DNA of 47,084 nt from NCBI GenBank assembly GCA_964058805.1, contig CAXKVV010000692.1, positions 1 through 47,084 on the forward strand, read 5' to 3'. This document shows, piece after piece, positions 1-10,985 of the stretch (positions are counted from its first letter, which is position 1; every line of letters starts with the position of its first letter). A model generated the notes under the pieces. The model saw only the letters and a list, made by a program, of their open reading frames with translations, made no database searches and was not told the DNA's origin. Source of the stretch: Schoenoplectus triqueter. Lineage: Eukaryota; Streptophyta; Magnoliopsida; Poales; Cyperaceae. The position numbers and the translations under genes are program-made.

Positions 1-340
1 AAAACTATCCAAAAATTAAATGTAAAAATTATTGAGTTCGAGTTAAGGTTCATTGAAAGTTAAAATGCAACTAGAAACTAAAAATCAAGCCTTGATGACA
101 TCTAGTGATTTGAGATGTAACACTAAGATGGATTTTGATAAAATATTTATGGGTCAAAAAGCTCATGACAAAATGGTCTTGGATATGTGGAGTCTCCATC
201 TTTATTTATATCTAAGGGCATCAAAAATTTAAAAGAAAATGGGGACAATCTCAAAAATCTGAAATTAAAATGATAACATGAAGGGTATAAAACATAATAA
301 AGGAAAATAAAATCATGCCTGTCAATATAAATTCCCGAAT

Positions 341-640
341 AGGAGAAATAAAAATAATCACAACAATCAAGGTAATAGAGATACATTTAATCCTCATTGG
401 TCAAATAAAATTTATTTAAAAGATCTAGATGGATGATTTTATGAATTGAAAGAACAAGGTGTGTCACAAAATCAGACGCAAACATATGAAATACAAAGAG
501 ATATTTCCAATATGCTCATAAGCCAAGTACAAATGTCAAAAATACATTGTGTAATTATTATTATAAGTTAGGCCATATCTTAATTGAATGTAAATTTAGA
601 AAGAGAAACAACAAAATAAATGTTGCTGGGTTCTAAATCA
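341..640 (+). pseudogene. Decayed Ty1/copia gag fragment
   Basis: From 341 one frame reads as an Asn/Arg-rich gag-like stretch (RRNKNNHNNQGNRDTFNPHW...) until a TGA. In another frame, 550-591 encodes CNYYYKLGHILIEC, which is a CX2CX4HX4C zinc knuckle whose second Cys has become Tyr. Zinc knuckles of this type end the gag of Ty1/copia elements. The frame change and stop show it is dead. A purine-rich run GAGGGGGA at 815-822 followed by TGT resembles a polypurine tract next to a 3' LTR. No LTR pair, protease, integrase or RT was seen, so this is an internally deleted remnant. The assignment to copia is inference from the knuckle and base composition. Confidence 0.5.
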
Positions 641-641
641 T

Positions 642-2250
642 AAGAGTAAAGATTTATCTGTATATCCTTCATATTTTTATTAGCCACATATTAAGCGGAA
701 TTTAATTAATATTGATATATATTTACGTTGAGTATGATGATATTTTTTATTCTTCATATTATGTTATGTAATTTTATTTAAATTTGTACTCTTTATTTAT
801 GATATTATTTAATTGAGGGGGAATGTACATATTTTGAGGAGGAGTTTTGTCAAATTTTATTTCTCTTTCTCTGATATTTAAATCAAGGGGAAGAAAACAT
901 TCGACACAATATCATTTTATGAAATTCACGAAGAAATCATGTATTCAACCCTAACTGAGATATACTTATGTGGTTGTTTTGCATACCATCAAAATAAAAT
1001 ATTATTGTTATAAACGATTCTAAATTTTATATTTATCGATTTATAAAATAATTATAAATAAATTTAATTTTTTTAAGTATGTTAAATGTAATATATTAAG
1101 ATTTAAGAGAAAAATAATGTATTTGAATCAAATTGTATGAAGATCTCAAGAATAAAATTAGGTTAAGTTAGATTTACAATAAATAAAGGTAGCCAAAGTA
1201 ATCTCAAACCAAAATAAAAAAAAATGAATGTATTATACTATAATCGTTGCAACGGAACCTATAACTATTGTAACGGGATAACCTCAAAATTATTTTTATT
1301 GTATTCTAGACAACAAGTGTTGCAACGGTCATCATAATTGTTGTAACAAAATAAATCAAAATCTATTCAAAGCCTATCCAAAGTCACCAAAGTGTAACTA
1401 GACAGCATCCGTTGTAATTGTTATCATAATTGTTGTAATTTATAGCCTTCCGCTATAACTTTATAAGTTTCGTTGTAATTGAGAGTTCAAATTTCTTTAA
1501 CTTTTCACAATCGTTGTAATAGTTAAACAACCGTTGCAACGAATATGATTGATTTGTTGTATGTTTTGTCGTCCGGTTATAAAAGATAATGTCTCTTCTC
1601 TTCCAATTCGTGATTTTTCACAGCCATATCTTTGAGAAATCCTAACCGTCAGTTGTAGCACCATCTAGACTCTTGTCTAAGTGATTTTGATTTTAAAAAT
1701 ACTTTGTTATACCTTTATAAAATGAGATCGAGAGATCCTTTATTATTTCTCCTTCGTAAGATTTAGAAGTGTTGTCCTCGCTCTTTTTTTGGCCAACGAT
1801 TGCCCATTTACTTAGTGTAAGGGATTGAAAGTTTACAGTTATAAGAATAATTAATGTTTTAATGACTAGACGCAATCAACCATTGTGATTGCAGGTCCCA
1901 GAGACGTAGGTTATTCATAACTGAACTTCAACAAATATTGTATTTTCTTTCTCTCTCTATATATATTATTTTAATTCTAGATATTGAAATGTAAAATCAG
2001 TCAAAGATTCTTTTATTGCGTATTATCAGTGTCATTTGGGACAACATATATATCAATAAGAGTCTCATCCAAATAATCATTATGAAATCATATTTTTAAT
2101 ATTCTGTTATAATATCTAGATAACCATTATGAAATTATTTTTTGCCCAACACCATTATCAATGGTAATTTAAATAATAATAAAATTATCAAAATTTATAA
2201 TAAACTTATATAATTAGTATATCACAAATATAACTTACAAATACAATTAG
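642..2250. other. AT-rich intergenic stretch, no gene seen
   Basis: No convincing exon, RNA gene or complete element is visible. Positions 1240-1560 contain many imperfect copies of CGTTGYAAY / GTTACAACG in both orientations (for example around 1246, 1320, 1408, 1470 and 1530), which suggests an old degenerate repeat of unknown class. Confidence 0.4.
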
Positions 2251-2253
2251 AGA

Positions 2254-2425
2254 TGACCCAAGATAATTTTTTGGATCATGGTAGATAGTCCGAATTAAAA
2301 ATTGGGACCATGATGCTGCTGGGAAAAAAAAAGGAAAAATGCGCGGTCCAAATTTTTTTCAGGGTCATCATATATGATCTAAAAAATTAATCCGGACCAT
2401 GCGAAAAAATCATCCAATCATATAA
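2254..2425. repeat. Imperfect foldback (MITE-like) repeat
   Basis: The left half (about 2258-2325) and the reverse complement of the right half (about 2340-2420) share a run of the form GATNATTTTTT...CATGGT...CCGRATTAA...GACCATGATG. Together they could fold into a long imperfect hairpin. No clear target-site duplication was found. It is most likely a decayed miniature inverted-repeat element. Confidence 0.4.
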
Positions 2426-2642
2426 TTATATGCAAAATATTTTTAATTTTTAAATACTAATGAGTCGTTTATAGAACGAAAAGAAACTTGAAGTTTGTCT
2501 CTATCCTTCGAGACTGTTTCTGTGAATGCTTCTCCATACATAATCAGCAATGTATCATATAAAGCAGCACACAGTCAACCCACTATATGGAACTGGTACA
2601 AGGCTATGAAAGTTCAAATCCTGAACCCTAGAAGGAGCACTT

Positions 2643-3375
2643 TAGGGCCTGTTCGGCCTCATTACTGTTATCGTGGGAAAACAAAATTCAATTGGAGTAA
2701 ATTATTTTTTTCCCACATAAACAGTATATATAGTTCAAAACTCAAACTCATTCATATTCCCTATAGAGCACCGAACATGCCCTTTAGTGTTATAAAATAA
2801 CTCGACGGATCTAGACCCGATCCGTTGGATTCACCTCCGCGACCCGACCGACCCATACCGTGGCTCAATCTGTGAAAATTCGTACACGTTAGAATGACGG
2901 GTCTAGAACGGGTGAGGACAAAAAAAATTCGAAAAAATCCGCCTTAGACCCGATCCGACCTGCCCCGACCCGCCCCGACCCGTTGGACTCGTGAAAATCC
3001 GACCTGCCCCCGCCCCGACCCGACCCAATACCCGATAAAAACCGAAAATATTCAAAAAAATTCAAAAAAATTAAAAAAATTCGGGAAAATTAAAATTTTT
3101 TTAGTCAAGAATATAAATGGTTATATATTTTTAAATTTTCAGAATTTTTTAGAATTTATTTAAATTTTTTTGGGTTACTTTTGAATTTAAAAAAAAAACG
3201 ACCGATCTGTTCCATTCCCGACCTGGCCCGCTCCACATTTAGATCCGACCCGTCCGACCCGACGGATCTAGAACGGATCGGGTTCTAATCCCAAAAAACC
3301 CATGCTAATCCATTAATCTGTCCCGTCAAAATCCGTCGTCCCATCCCGACCACTCGATACGTTTTTAAAACACTA
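2643..3375. mobile_element. Non-autonomous hAT-like element (interrupted by a MITE)
   Basis: The ends are TAGTGTTNTAAAA on the left (TA at 2643-2644 or 2785-2786, continuing from 2787 after the MITE) and TTTTAAAACACTA on the right, ending at 3375. The interior is full of GACCCGATCCGACC-type motifs, as is common in sub-terminal regions of plant hAT elements. The 8 bp before the left end, GAGCACTT (2635-2642), match the 8 bp after the right end, GAGCACCT (3376-3383), with one mismatch, as expected for a hAT target-site duplication. Without the nested MITE the element is about 590 bp. No transposase is encoded. Confidence 0.7.
2645..2782. mobile_element. 138-bp MITE nested in the left end of the hAT element
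   Basis: Terminal inverted repeats are GGGCCTGTTCGG (left) and GGGCATGTTCGG (reverse complement of the right end), 11 of 12 identical. TTTA flanks both sides (2641-2644 and 2783-2786). Removing the element and one TTTA restores the hAT left terminus and its 8-bp duplication. The TIR resembles PIF/Harbinger (Tourist-like) MITEs, but a 4-bp TTTA duplication is not their standard TTA, so the superfamily is uncertain. Confidence 0.65.
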
Positions 3376-3383
3376 GAGCACCT

Positions 3384-5375
3384 GCAGATAACGTTGCCGA
3401 CACGCTCCCCTCTATGACTATGCACAGTAACCATCCATAAACTTCCAAAAACACCCGCTAGCTGGTGCTGGCCTGTTTCCCTCGTTTACTGTTTAGGACT
3501 TTAGGTACTATTTTGGTTGTCAGGTAATCGAATCTCAGTCCAGTCCAACCAACTTTTTTTTTTGCTTTTTAGTAAAGAAAGCAAATAATTTTTGGAGCAT
3601 TCTGGAGAATGATTCATTCGTCTTTTTAGGTCTGTATGGGTATGAAATAAAAATTTGATCCCTCTATGTTCTTCTATATTTGTTTCATTTCACACACGAA
3701 ATAATATAAACACTAAAAATATAAAGAGATGGAGAAAATTCTCAGTTTGTAAGAGATTAGTTGTGTTATTATTATTTTTAATTTGATTCGATCTGTTTAG
3801 AATCGGATTAATATTTTGTTGATTAGATCCATTTAAAATTGGATCAATATTTGTTGACCCGATCCAAAAAATAATTAAATATCTATTAACCATTTTATAT
3901 ATTTTAAGTAATAAAATATTAATTAATATATAATTAATCTCTATTAGTGTATATATAAATTTTGATTAGCGTTAAATTAAAAAAATATATGATTAGACGG
4001 GTTAAATCGGGTCAGCTCGTATCTCATCTGACTCATGAAAAATCAAAAAATTTTAAGTTATATCTGACTCATTTATCTTCAAATCATTTCAAATCGGATA
4101 GAGTTTTGTCCTCATAATCTCTTAAAGGACTAAATTTCGTATCTCAATCTATTTTAGTGAATTGAAAAAAAAAACACTTCTGTGAAGATACGATAAAAAA
4201 TTTCAATTTTTTTCATAAAAAACCTGACGTGTAATTTCAATTAATAAAATAAACAAAAAATATCAGAGAGGCAAGAAGAAGAGTATACGGAATTTACAGA
4301 AGATATATGTTGTAAAGATATTACAAACGTTATTTATTACAATAAAAACTATTATAATTAAGTGATGAAATACCTCAAGGGCTAGAAATAAAACCCTGAT
4401 TTACTAAACTTTATTTTACTCAGCTCCCCGTGATGGTAAATGCTTTAAAATTAATCCATAATATAAGCTAGTATGGCGTTAAATCCTTGTAGTTGCCCCT
4501 AGACCCGATAAAAACATAAGAATCTATACTGCTATTTTTTTTTTATATTTTTATAACATAACTAAAATTCTAAAGTTTTAATCCAAAGTAATTAATTGTG
4601 ATACGAAGTTCAAACCCAGATTTGTTTTCAACTCTAAATTATTTTCTGACTACGCTATGTACGAATATATAATAATATATTTGGATTAAATTGAGAACGA
4701 GTGTTAGTGGTACTCAAAATAACATAATTTAAGTTTAATTTAAACTCAATGAAATTAAGTACTTGAACAGAAGATATGGATTTAATTTAAGAAGATTCGA
4801 AATGGGAATATGAGCATGCAAACTAACACGGTGGTTTTGCTTTTTTTGTTGCTCTGTTTTAGAGTACAATAAATATCCTAGTTAATTTTATTAAAGTATT
4901 AGTAATCGACACGTGCCTTTACTCTTTTTTTTTTGGCATTGAAGAAGAAAAACAGAGGGCTAGATGCAAAAATTATATTGAGAGCTTTATATGGAAAACA
5001 AGTTAGCAGAAATTATTTGAACACAACATTAACATTAACGTGCGAACCAAAAAAGTGGAAAGTACGGATGACATGATTTTGTTCTTTCTTTTTCTTTTTA
5101 GATAAATTTTGAGGGTACCGTAATTCGAATTCACATCCATGTTTAGTGCGGGGTGGAATGGCGGATACTTGGGAAACAAAGATTGTTTTCTAATTTAAAG
5201 AGGAAATTGTATTTTTCAATGTATATGTTAGCGTTATTATATTTAAAGAATTGTAAACAAACTAAAAAAAATCTTGTTTAATGTTCCGAATTATAGAACG
5301 ACAGAAACAAAATTTAAAGTTGTTATGAGTTATGACCGAATACAATGAGATAAGAGTACAATAATACTAAAGGGA
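3384..5375. other. AT-rich intergenic stretch, no gene seen
   Basis: No exon or RNA gene is recognisable. Positions 3780-4110 contain scattered GATCCGA/TCGGATT motifs like those inside the upstream hAT-like element, so part of this may be a second, strongly decayed member. Confidence 0.35.
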
Positions 5376-5757
5376 AGGGATCACTTGACAATGGTTATTT
5401 TGATAATCTTGACAATAAATTTTTAAATAAATTTTAAAAATTTTAAAAATAAAAAATCTTATGGATATGTTCTTATACTTATAGATTGATGGTGATTCAA
5501 ATTTCATGCAATTTTAATTATCGTTTGATAGTTCATAAAAAAACCGTCAAATTATAATCGTTACAAATTATATAAAATCTTGATGGTCCTTGATGGAGTA
5601 TCAAACGATAATAAAATTACATGAAATTTGAATCACCATCAATTTATAAGTAGAAGAACATATCCATAAGATTTTTCCTATTTTTAAGATTTTTTTAGTG
5701 TTTATTTGAAATTTCATTGTCAAGATTGTCAGAATAACCCACTGTCAAGTGATCCCC
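5376..5757. mobile_element. Foldback MITE, copy 1
   Basis: The left end GGGATCACTTGACA and the right end TGTCAAGTGATCCCC are near-perfect inverses. Complementarity continues inward: ATCTTATGGATATGTTCTT pairs with AGAACATATCCATAAGAT, and GATGGTGATTCAAATTTCATG pairs with its inverse near 5618. The whole 380 bp can therefore form a long hairpin. It shares its family with the next element. No target-site duplication was resolved. It has no coding capacity. Confidence 0.7.
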
Positions 5758-5771
5758 GCGGAATATTAAAT

Positions 5772-6139
5772 GGACGGGGATATCTAGCTTGACAATCTTG
5801 ATAATCAACCTAATATAAATTTATATAAAATTTTAAAAATAGAAAAACTTATAAATATATTCTTAAACTTATGGATTGATTGTGTTTTAAATTTCATATA
5901 ATTTGAATGTTATTTGATATTCCATCAAAAATTATTAAATATAACCATTAAAATTATCATGTAATTTTGATGATCTTTGATGAAATAACATATGACATCT
6001 AAATTGCATGAAATTTGAAACACAATCAATCAAAAAATTTAAGAATATATTTATAATTTTTTTAATTTTTAAAATTGTCTATAAATTTACATGAATTGTC
6101 AAGATTGTCAAAAGAAATGAATATCAAGCGATTCCACTC
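5772..6139. mobile_element. Foldback MITE, copy 2, 9-bp target duplication
   Basis: This is the same family as the element just upstream: both have TTGACAATCTTGATAAT near the left end, an AATTTCAT core and the inverse at the right. ATATTAAAT flanks both sides perfectly (5763-5771 and 6140-6148). A 9-bp duplication is the signature of Mutator-like elements, so this is probably a MULE-derived MITE. The two copies are 14 bp apart. Confidence 0.7.
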
Positions 6140-6148
6140 ATATTAAAT

Positions 6149-9115
6149 TAGCACTAATATCCAAGATCCATTGATGGTATCGCTACATAAGTATCAATAT
6201 AATGAGATTAAAAAACTCTTTTGTATACATCATACTTTATATGTAGGCAAAAAATGCATTAGCTAAATATATGCAATTGCTGATTTAAAAATACATTATA
6301 CCAATTTTAACTATTCATCCTTCTCGATGACTATCGAAGTAAAAATAAAACCTAATAATATTTTATAATAAATATAATTGAGATGATTAAAATACTTTTA
6401 ATAATTTACTTTGTTAACTTAATTACAAAAAAGCACTTGTTATGTTTGATGCGATGACCATGATAAGGTCTCTCTTCATATTAAATATATAAATGCAATT
6501 GCAATAATGTGTTAGGCTACGGTGTTATGCGTAGTTAATGATCAAATTTTATTTAGCTATGATTCTATAGCTAAATTATATCTAAATTGTGATGATTTTA
6601 TGAATTTCAATTAATTATTTATATCAAAATATAATGAGATATAAAACTTTTTTATGTTTAAAATTTTTTAAGTATTAGTTTTGAATTTTTAAAAATGACC
6701 TAAAAATATGTATTATTTTATTATTATTATTGTGTCATCTTAAAAAATTAAAAATAAATATTTCAAAATTTTCAAAAATATTTTTCTAACCTATAAAATT
6801 TTGATATGAAAAGTTTATTGAGATCCATAAAATAAGATTTAAAGATGATTTAGCTATATTTTTAATTCATAATAAATTTAATCATTAATTACCCGAATAC
6901 CATAGTCTATCTGCGATAATTATCGTTGGGCAGAAATCTATAAATTTAGTGGTGCAATAAGTCCAGCTGGCATGGCCACTAGATGCACAAAATAGTAACA
7001 TACACTGTGCTTATTTTAACTTGCGAGGTAGGCTTAGATAGGGTAGCCTACGCTATCACATCGTTTGAAGGCCCAGCAGGTTCACCAACTCGTTGAATTA
7101 TTCGACAATGAATTAAGATAATTATCCCCGTTTTACGCGCGGAGTAAAAGCGATCTTTTGAAGTACTAAGTCATATCAATCATCAAAATGAATGACCTAA
7201 TTAGATGGAGTAGGTTAATTAAAGCATTTATGAGAACGAAGTAAAATTAAAACATTAATTTTTTTTTTCTGTTGGCCATTTTTACCCACACAACTTTATT
7301 TATATAATTCACTACTACCAGATAGTATTAAGGTAATTTAATATTTATTCCACTTTAATTTTTTTTACTTCATTTGCCAGAGTTAACATAGAAAATGACT
7401 AAAGAAGCATATGGGTCGATCTCTTAGAAATAAAATGTGTTAATCGGATTATTCCTTTTGAATGACATGAGAAAAAGTATTAACGGTAATTACCGAATTA
7501 ATGATATAAGAATTCTAATGTTTTATTACTAACTATTAAACTATTTAAACTAAAGTACTTCTTTGTTTGTCCCGATTTTTTAAAGGAATTAATTCTGTTT
7601 CTATTAAATGTTTAATTAATACATCTATATCAATTTTTGATCGCACGTATGAATATCACAATAATTAACATATATCTAGCGCATACGTTCAAATACCATT
7701 ACCATGTTATTGGGCCCTAAACAGAAATAAAAAAGTGCTATTCGGATTATATATTCAATTTAAATAATATGAGAAAAATGATAATTGATATAATATATGT
7801 CAATCTGGAACGTGGTCATGGATGATCAATAACACTACTACTACCGCTAAAAGTTGCGAGTTCAAACCCCAAGAAGTGGGCATCGACTCCTTGAAAGAAT
7901 TGGATGTGGAATTCAGCCTCTAATATAATATAAAGAAGATTTATAATAAAAAAATATAATGTTACTGTCGTATTATTACAAATATGATTATTATTTAAAT
8001 TAGGAAATTATATGGTACTATTGAAACATTATCCTAAATTTCATACACTATTCAACCACTTTCACTGGAATTAATTAATTATTTTATACGTCCTGATTTT
8101 GTAAATGAATAACAACAACAATTTTTATTTTTAGATGTCTGAAATTACTATTTACTTTGCAAACACATGCATTCACATAACTTCACGTATATGTTTACAT
8201 CCTACTACACATCAAATATCATTATTTATTATATTCAAACCTGGAGCATTTAGGATGAGTATGTGCATACGTAAAATATGTGAAAAGAAATATGCTTGTG
8301 ATCCCTATACGTTCAAACAAAATCTCGATTTAGCTAATTTATATATTTGATTTAATTTAAGAGTTTTGACTAACTAAAATTTGTTATTTTTTATTATTAT
8401 ACTTCATAGAATGGAATAAGAAATATTTTTCAATATATATAGTAGTGTTCTAGTGTTGTATGGAAAAGTAGTTTTTTAACGAAAGATTGAATATATAATG
8501 ATACGTTCTGGATTAGTCATGTCAAGGAAATATAAGATGTTGTGTTAGTATAAAGTTGTGTGTAAAGAACGCACGAGATCTACTCTGACTTATAAGTTCT
8601 ATGCGTGTGTAGAGATGGATCTCTTCCTCTGTCCTAGGTGAGGTCTTATATAGAGGAAGAATCGTATGGGGATCGTGGCCAGTTCATGGCACGATCTCAG
8701 TAAAAACCAATCTTAAAAGTAGTAACTGCACGTAATGACAAGTCGGTTGTGCTTGATCGTGTGTTCTTGTCTTGTATACTTGTACTATTTTGGATTGTGG
8801 TCAGTTGTAATCGTTATTCGTAATAGTGGGTGGTTACAAACGCAGTTGTACTCGAGATGAATAGTAGGACAATCTCGAGCTTGAATATGCCAAACTCGAG
8901 GGCTGTCTATTCGAGATTATGATGAGTGAAATAGGCCGCGTAGGATCCATTATAGTTTTTAGAGCTAAATGTTCGAGCTAGCGATAAATAAGTCTCTAGA
9001 AACACAACACTTTAAAAAATCTTCTAATCCTCATCCTTCTTAAGCATTTTAATTCTTAGTAATCCAAATGATGAAGACCGTCCCTACATTATATTACTCA
9101 AAGCTCAATTTATGA
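6149..9115. other. AT-rich intergenic stretch, no gene seen
   Basis: I see no supportable gene. The short open frame at 8135-8350 has no family resemblance. The segment 8530-9060 has a more mixed base composition with CTCGAG/TCGAGA repeats (8852-8925) and may be an old transposon piece, but no ends were found. Confidence 0.35.
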
Positions 9116-9124
9116 AAACGCTAT

Positions 9125-9770
9125 ATTACATGGGTGCGGGTGCGAGTATCCTATTCGATACGGTGCGAGTGCGGCGATACAATATTTTTCAAAAACCTAG
9201 ATACGGTGGAGTATATATAAAATATAAAAATATTAAAAAAATCACATTATATATTAAAATGCTTGAATTTTTCTTACATTGATAAAAATAGTGTGATAAA
9301 AAAGTCACATTGTATTTTTTACATTCAAATATAATGTTTGATAAAATACTAAACTCATTCAGCTTGCAGCAATAGATTCTTATAAATAAAAAGAATTCGC
9401 TCATACAGCAAAATGAGATTGGGGGTGTAGTGGTAGTTGCAGCATGACCTTATTAGAAGTGGTAGTATTGCTCAAGTGCCACCAGATTAGAAGTGGCAGA
9501 ACTTTTGTGGAAACACGTGTAGCTAGTTCAAATATCTTGAAAAAATAACAGGCGGAGTGTCGGGGAGTGTCCAACACGTATCTAAACGTATCAGATATGT
9601 ATTGCTGACCGAATCTGACAGTTAAATGTGTCAGGATACTCCGATACGCCAGCTGGAGTATCGGATGCATATCGCACGTGAATCGCACCCGCATCCACAT
9701 CCGTATCTGATACGTATCCGATATGAAATACGTGTGTAAAGTGTCGTATCTGGATAACTTAGATAAAAAC
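9125..9770. repeat. Degenerate interspersed repeat rich in GTATC/GATAC motifs
   Basis: The left part has GGGTGCGGGTGCGAGT and GATACGGTGCGAGTGCGG. The right part (9545-9765) has many GTATCYGATAC-type palindromes and ACACGTATC. The composition differs sharply from the AT-rich flanks. The outer ends are loosely inverted (CTATATTACAT... and CTAAGTTATCC...), flanked by similar but not identical ATGAAAACG and ATAAAAACA. It is probably a non-autonomous DNA transposon of hAT or MULE type. The 123-codon open frame on the minus strand here follows from the repeats and is not a gene. Confidence 0.5.
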
Positions 9771-9957
9771 AAATTACGAAAAGAACTTATTTCTTCCTAT
9801 TATTTTTATTCATAGAGCTAACAAAAGATTTAGACAGCCTCAGATCCAAAGCCACTTGGAAATGGACCTGCTCCATCCACTAGTATCCAAACATACCTAA
9901 AAAGATAGCAAGCCGACAAAAATTAAATTAATTAATAACCGCGTAGCCTTCAATTCT

Positions 9958-9965
9958 TATAAATA
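9958..9965 (+). promoter_or_regulatory. TATA box of the MIR529 locus
   Basis: A perfect TATAAATA lies about 42 bp before the predicted base of the miRNA stem. Transcription starting about 30 bp downstream (near 9990) would include the whole hairpin, which fits the usual Pol II promoter layout of plant MIR genes. Confidence 0.6.
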
Positions 9966-9999
9966 CCAGGAGGTATCGAGTCTTTCATCGCTTGAGCAG

Positions 10000-10123
10000 C
10001 CATCAAAGACTAATGGGAGAAGAGAGAGAGTACAGCTTAATTTCTCTTACCAGTTACCATACACAGAATTGTGGAAAGGTCAAGCTGTACCCTCTCTCTT
10101 CTTCTCTTGGCCTTGTATGATGG
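10000..10123 (+). ncRNA. MIR529: MIR529 microRNA precursor hairpin
   Basis: Positions 10018-10038 read AGAAGAGAGAGAG followed by TACAGCTT, which I recognise as mature miR529 (miR529b type). Positions 10084-10104 begin GCTGTACCCTCTCTC, the known complementary strand (miR529a/3p type). The two arms pair over 19 positions with a single A-C mismatch (10029 with 10091) and leave 2-nt 3' overhangs, as in a DCL1 product. The loop of about 45 nt contains a further short stem (TTTC with GGAAA). CCATCA (10000-10005) pairs with TGATGG (10118-10123) at the base. miR529 is known to target SPL (SBP-box) transcription factor mRNAs and overlaps miR156 in target site. No SPL gene lies in this window. The primary transcript may run further downstream, but its 3' end is not visible. 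Confidence 0.92.
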
Positions 10124-10494
10124 AACTTAATATATAATTATATATGCACAAACCTTTATGTCTTGAAGACCATCTTGTGGCGTTCTAGAAACAGAGATAA
10201 GTACCAAATAACTTGTCCTTGATGCATTAATTGAAGTGCTTTGACGTTTACATTACAGATTAGGAATGATTAAGTGAAGCAGGTACTTTATTTTCAGAAT
10301 GCTCGCTTGTTTAAAGTCTACATAAACTAGTACAAGCTCTGCTACTTTTCTTAATTTGTCTGCAAAAAAAAAAAATGTGATTTTGGTGTGGTTATATGAA
10401 CATAAAGGCCGCCAGCCCAAGCGCAAGCTCAAGGTACACCAACATGCAGACATATATGTTCAATTTTATTGACATAACATAATGTGTGTTAGGG

Positions 10495-10985
10495 CTTATC
10501 AGGTTACTGGTATGTCCATATTTTTTTTTTTTGGAAAATGTTTGAATGCAATTAGGGGTGTCACAATCTGACCATATTCTTTTTGGACAAAGTTACTGGT
10601 GAGTCCATATTTTTTCTTATCAGGTTACTGGTATGTACATATATATTTTTTTTTTGGAAAATGCTAGATCCGATCCGATGGGTCAATCTGACCCGGCCCG
10701 ACCTAAAATGATCCGAGAATAAATGAATTTGATATGAATAAAAAAATTATAACCCGATCCGATCTATTTAATTATATTTTTTGAATTTATTTTATGATCT
10801 AACACTAATTAAAGATTATATATACACTATTAAGATTAATTATATATTAATTAAATTAAGTCATTTTAAAATACATTAAAATAATAAATATCTATTTAAT
10901 TATTTTATTTAGATTGGATCGGATCAAAGAAAATTTAACCCAATTTTAAACGATTCAGATCAAAAAATCTATAACCCACATTGTT
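10495..10985. repeat. hAT-like repeat fragments with an internal direct repeat
   Basis: A segment of about 42 bp beginning TATCAGGTTACTGGTATGT and ending in a T-run plus GGAAAATG occurs twice (about 10497-10542 and 10619-10662). TAGGGGTGTCACAATCTGACC-like sequence at 10554 resembles a hAT terminus, and the downstream part (10668-10975) is full of GATCCGA/GACCCG motifs like the element at 2.6-3.4 kb. Target-site duplications were not resolved. This looks like a rearranged non-autonomous element. Confidence 0.45.

Noticed and set aside
147..386. 79-codon minus-strand open frame at the left edge
   Set aside because: It is antisense to the decayed copia gag segment and rich in Tyr/Phe from AT bias.
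815..1000. A complete copia LTR after the purine-rich run
   Set aside because: No matching second LTR and no clear CA end could be found.
2495..2800. 101-codon plus-strand open frame
   Set aside because: It runs through the MITE and into the hAT terminus; it has no domain and depends on the insertion.
7838..7930. tRNA or SINE B-box-like sequence (GAGTTCAAACCC)
   Set aside because: No A box at the right distance, no cloverleaf and no flanking duplication.
9401..9772. 123-codon minus-strand open frame
   Set aside because: It is translated from repeated GTATCYGATAC words in a transposon-like repeat and resembles no protein family.
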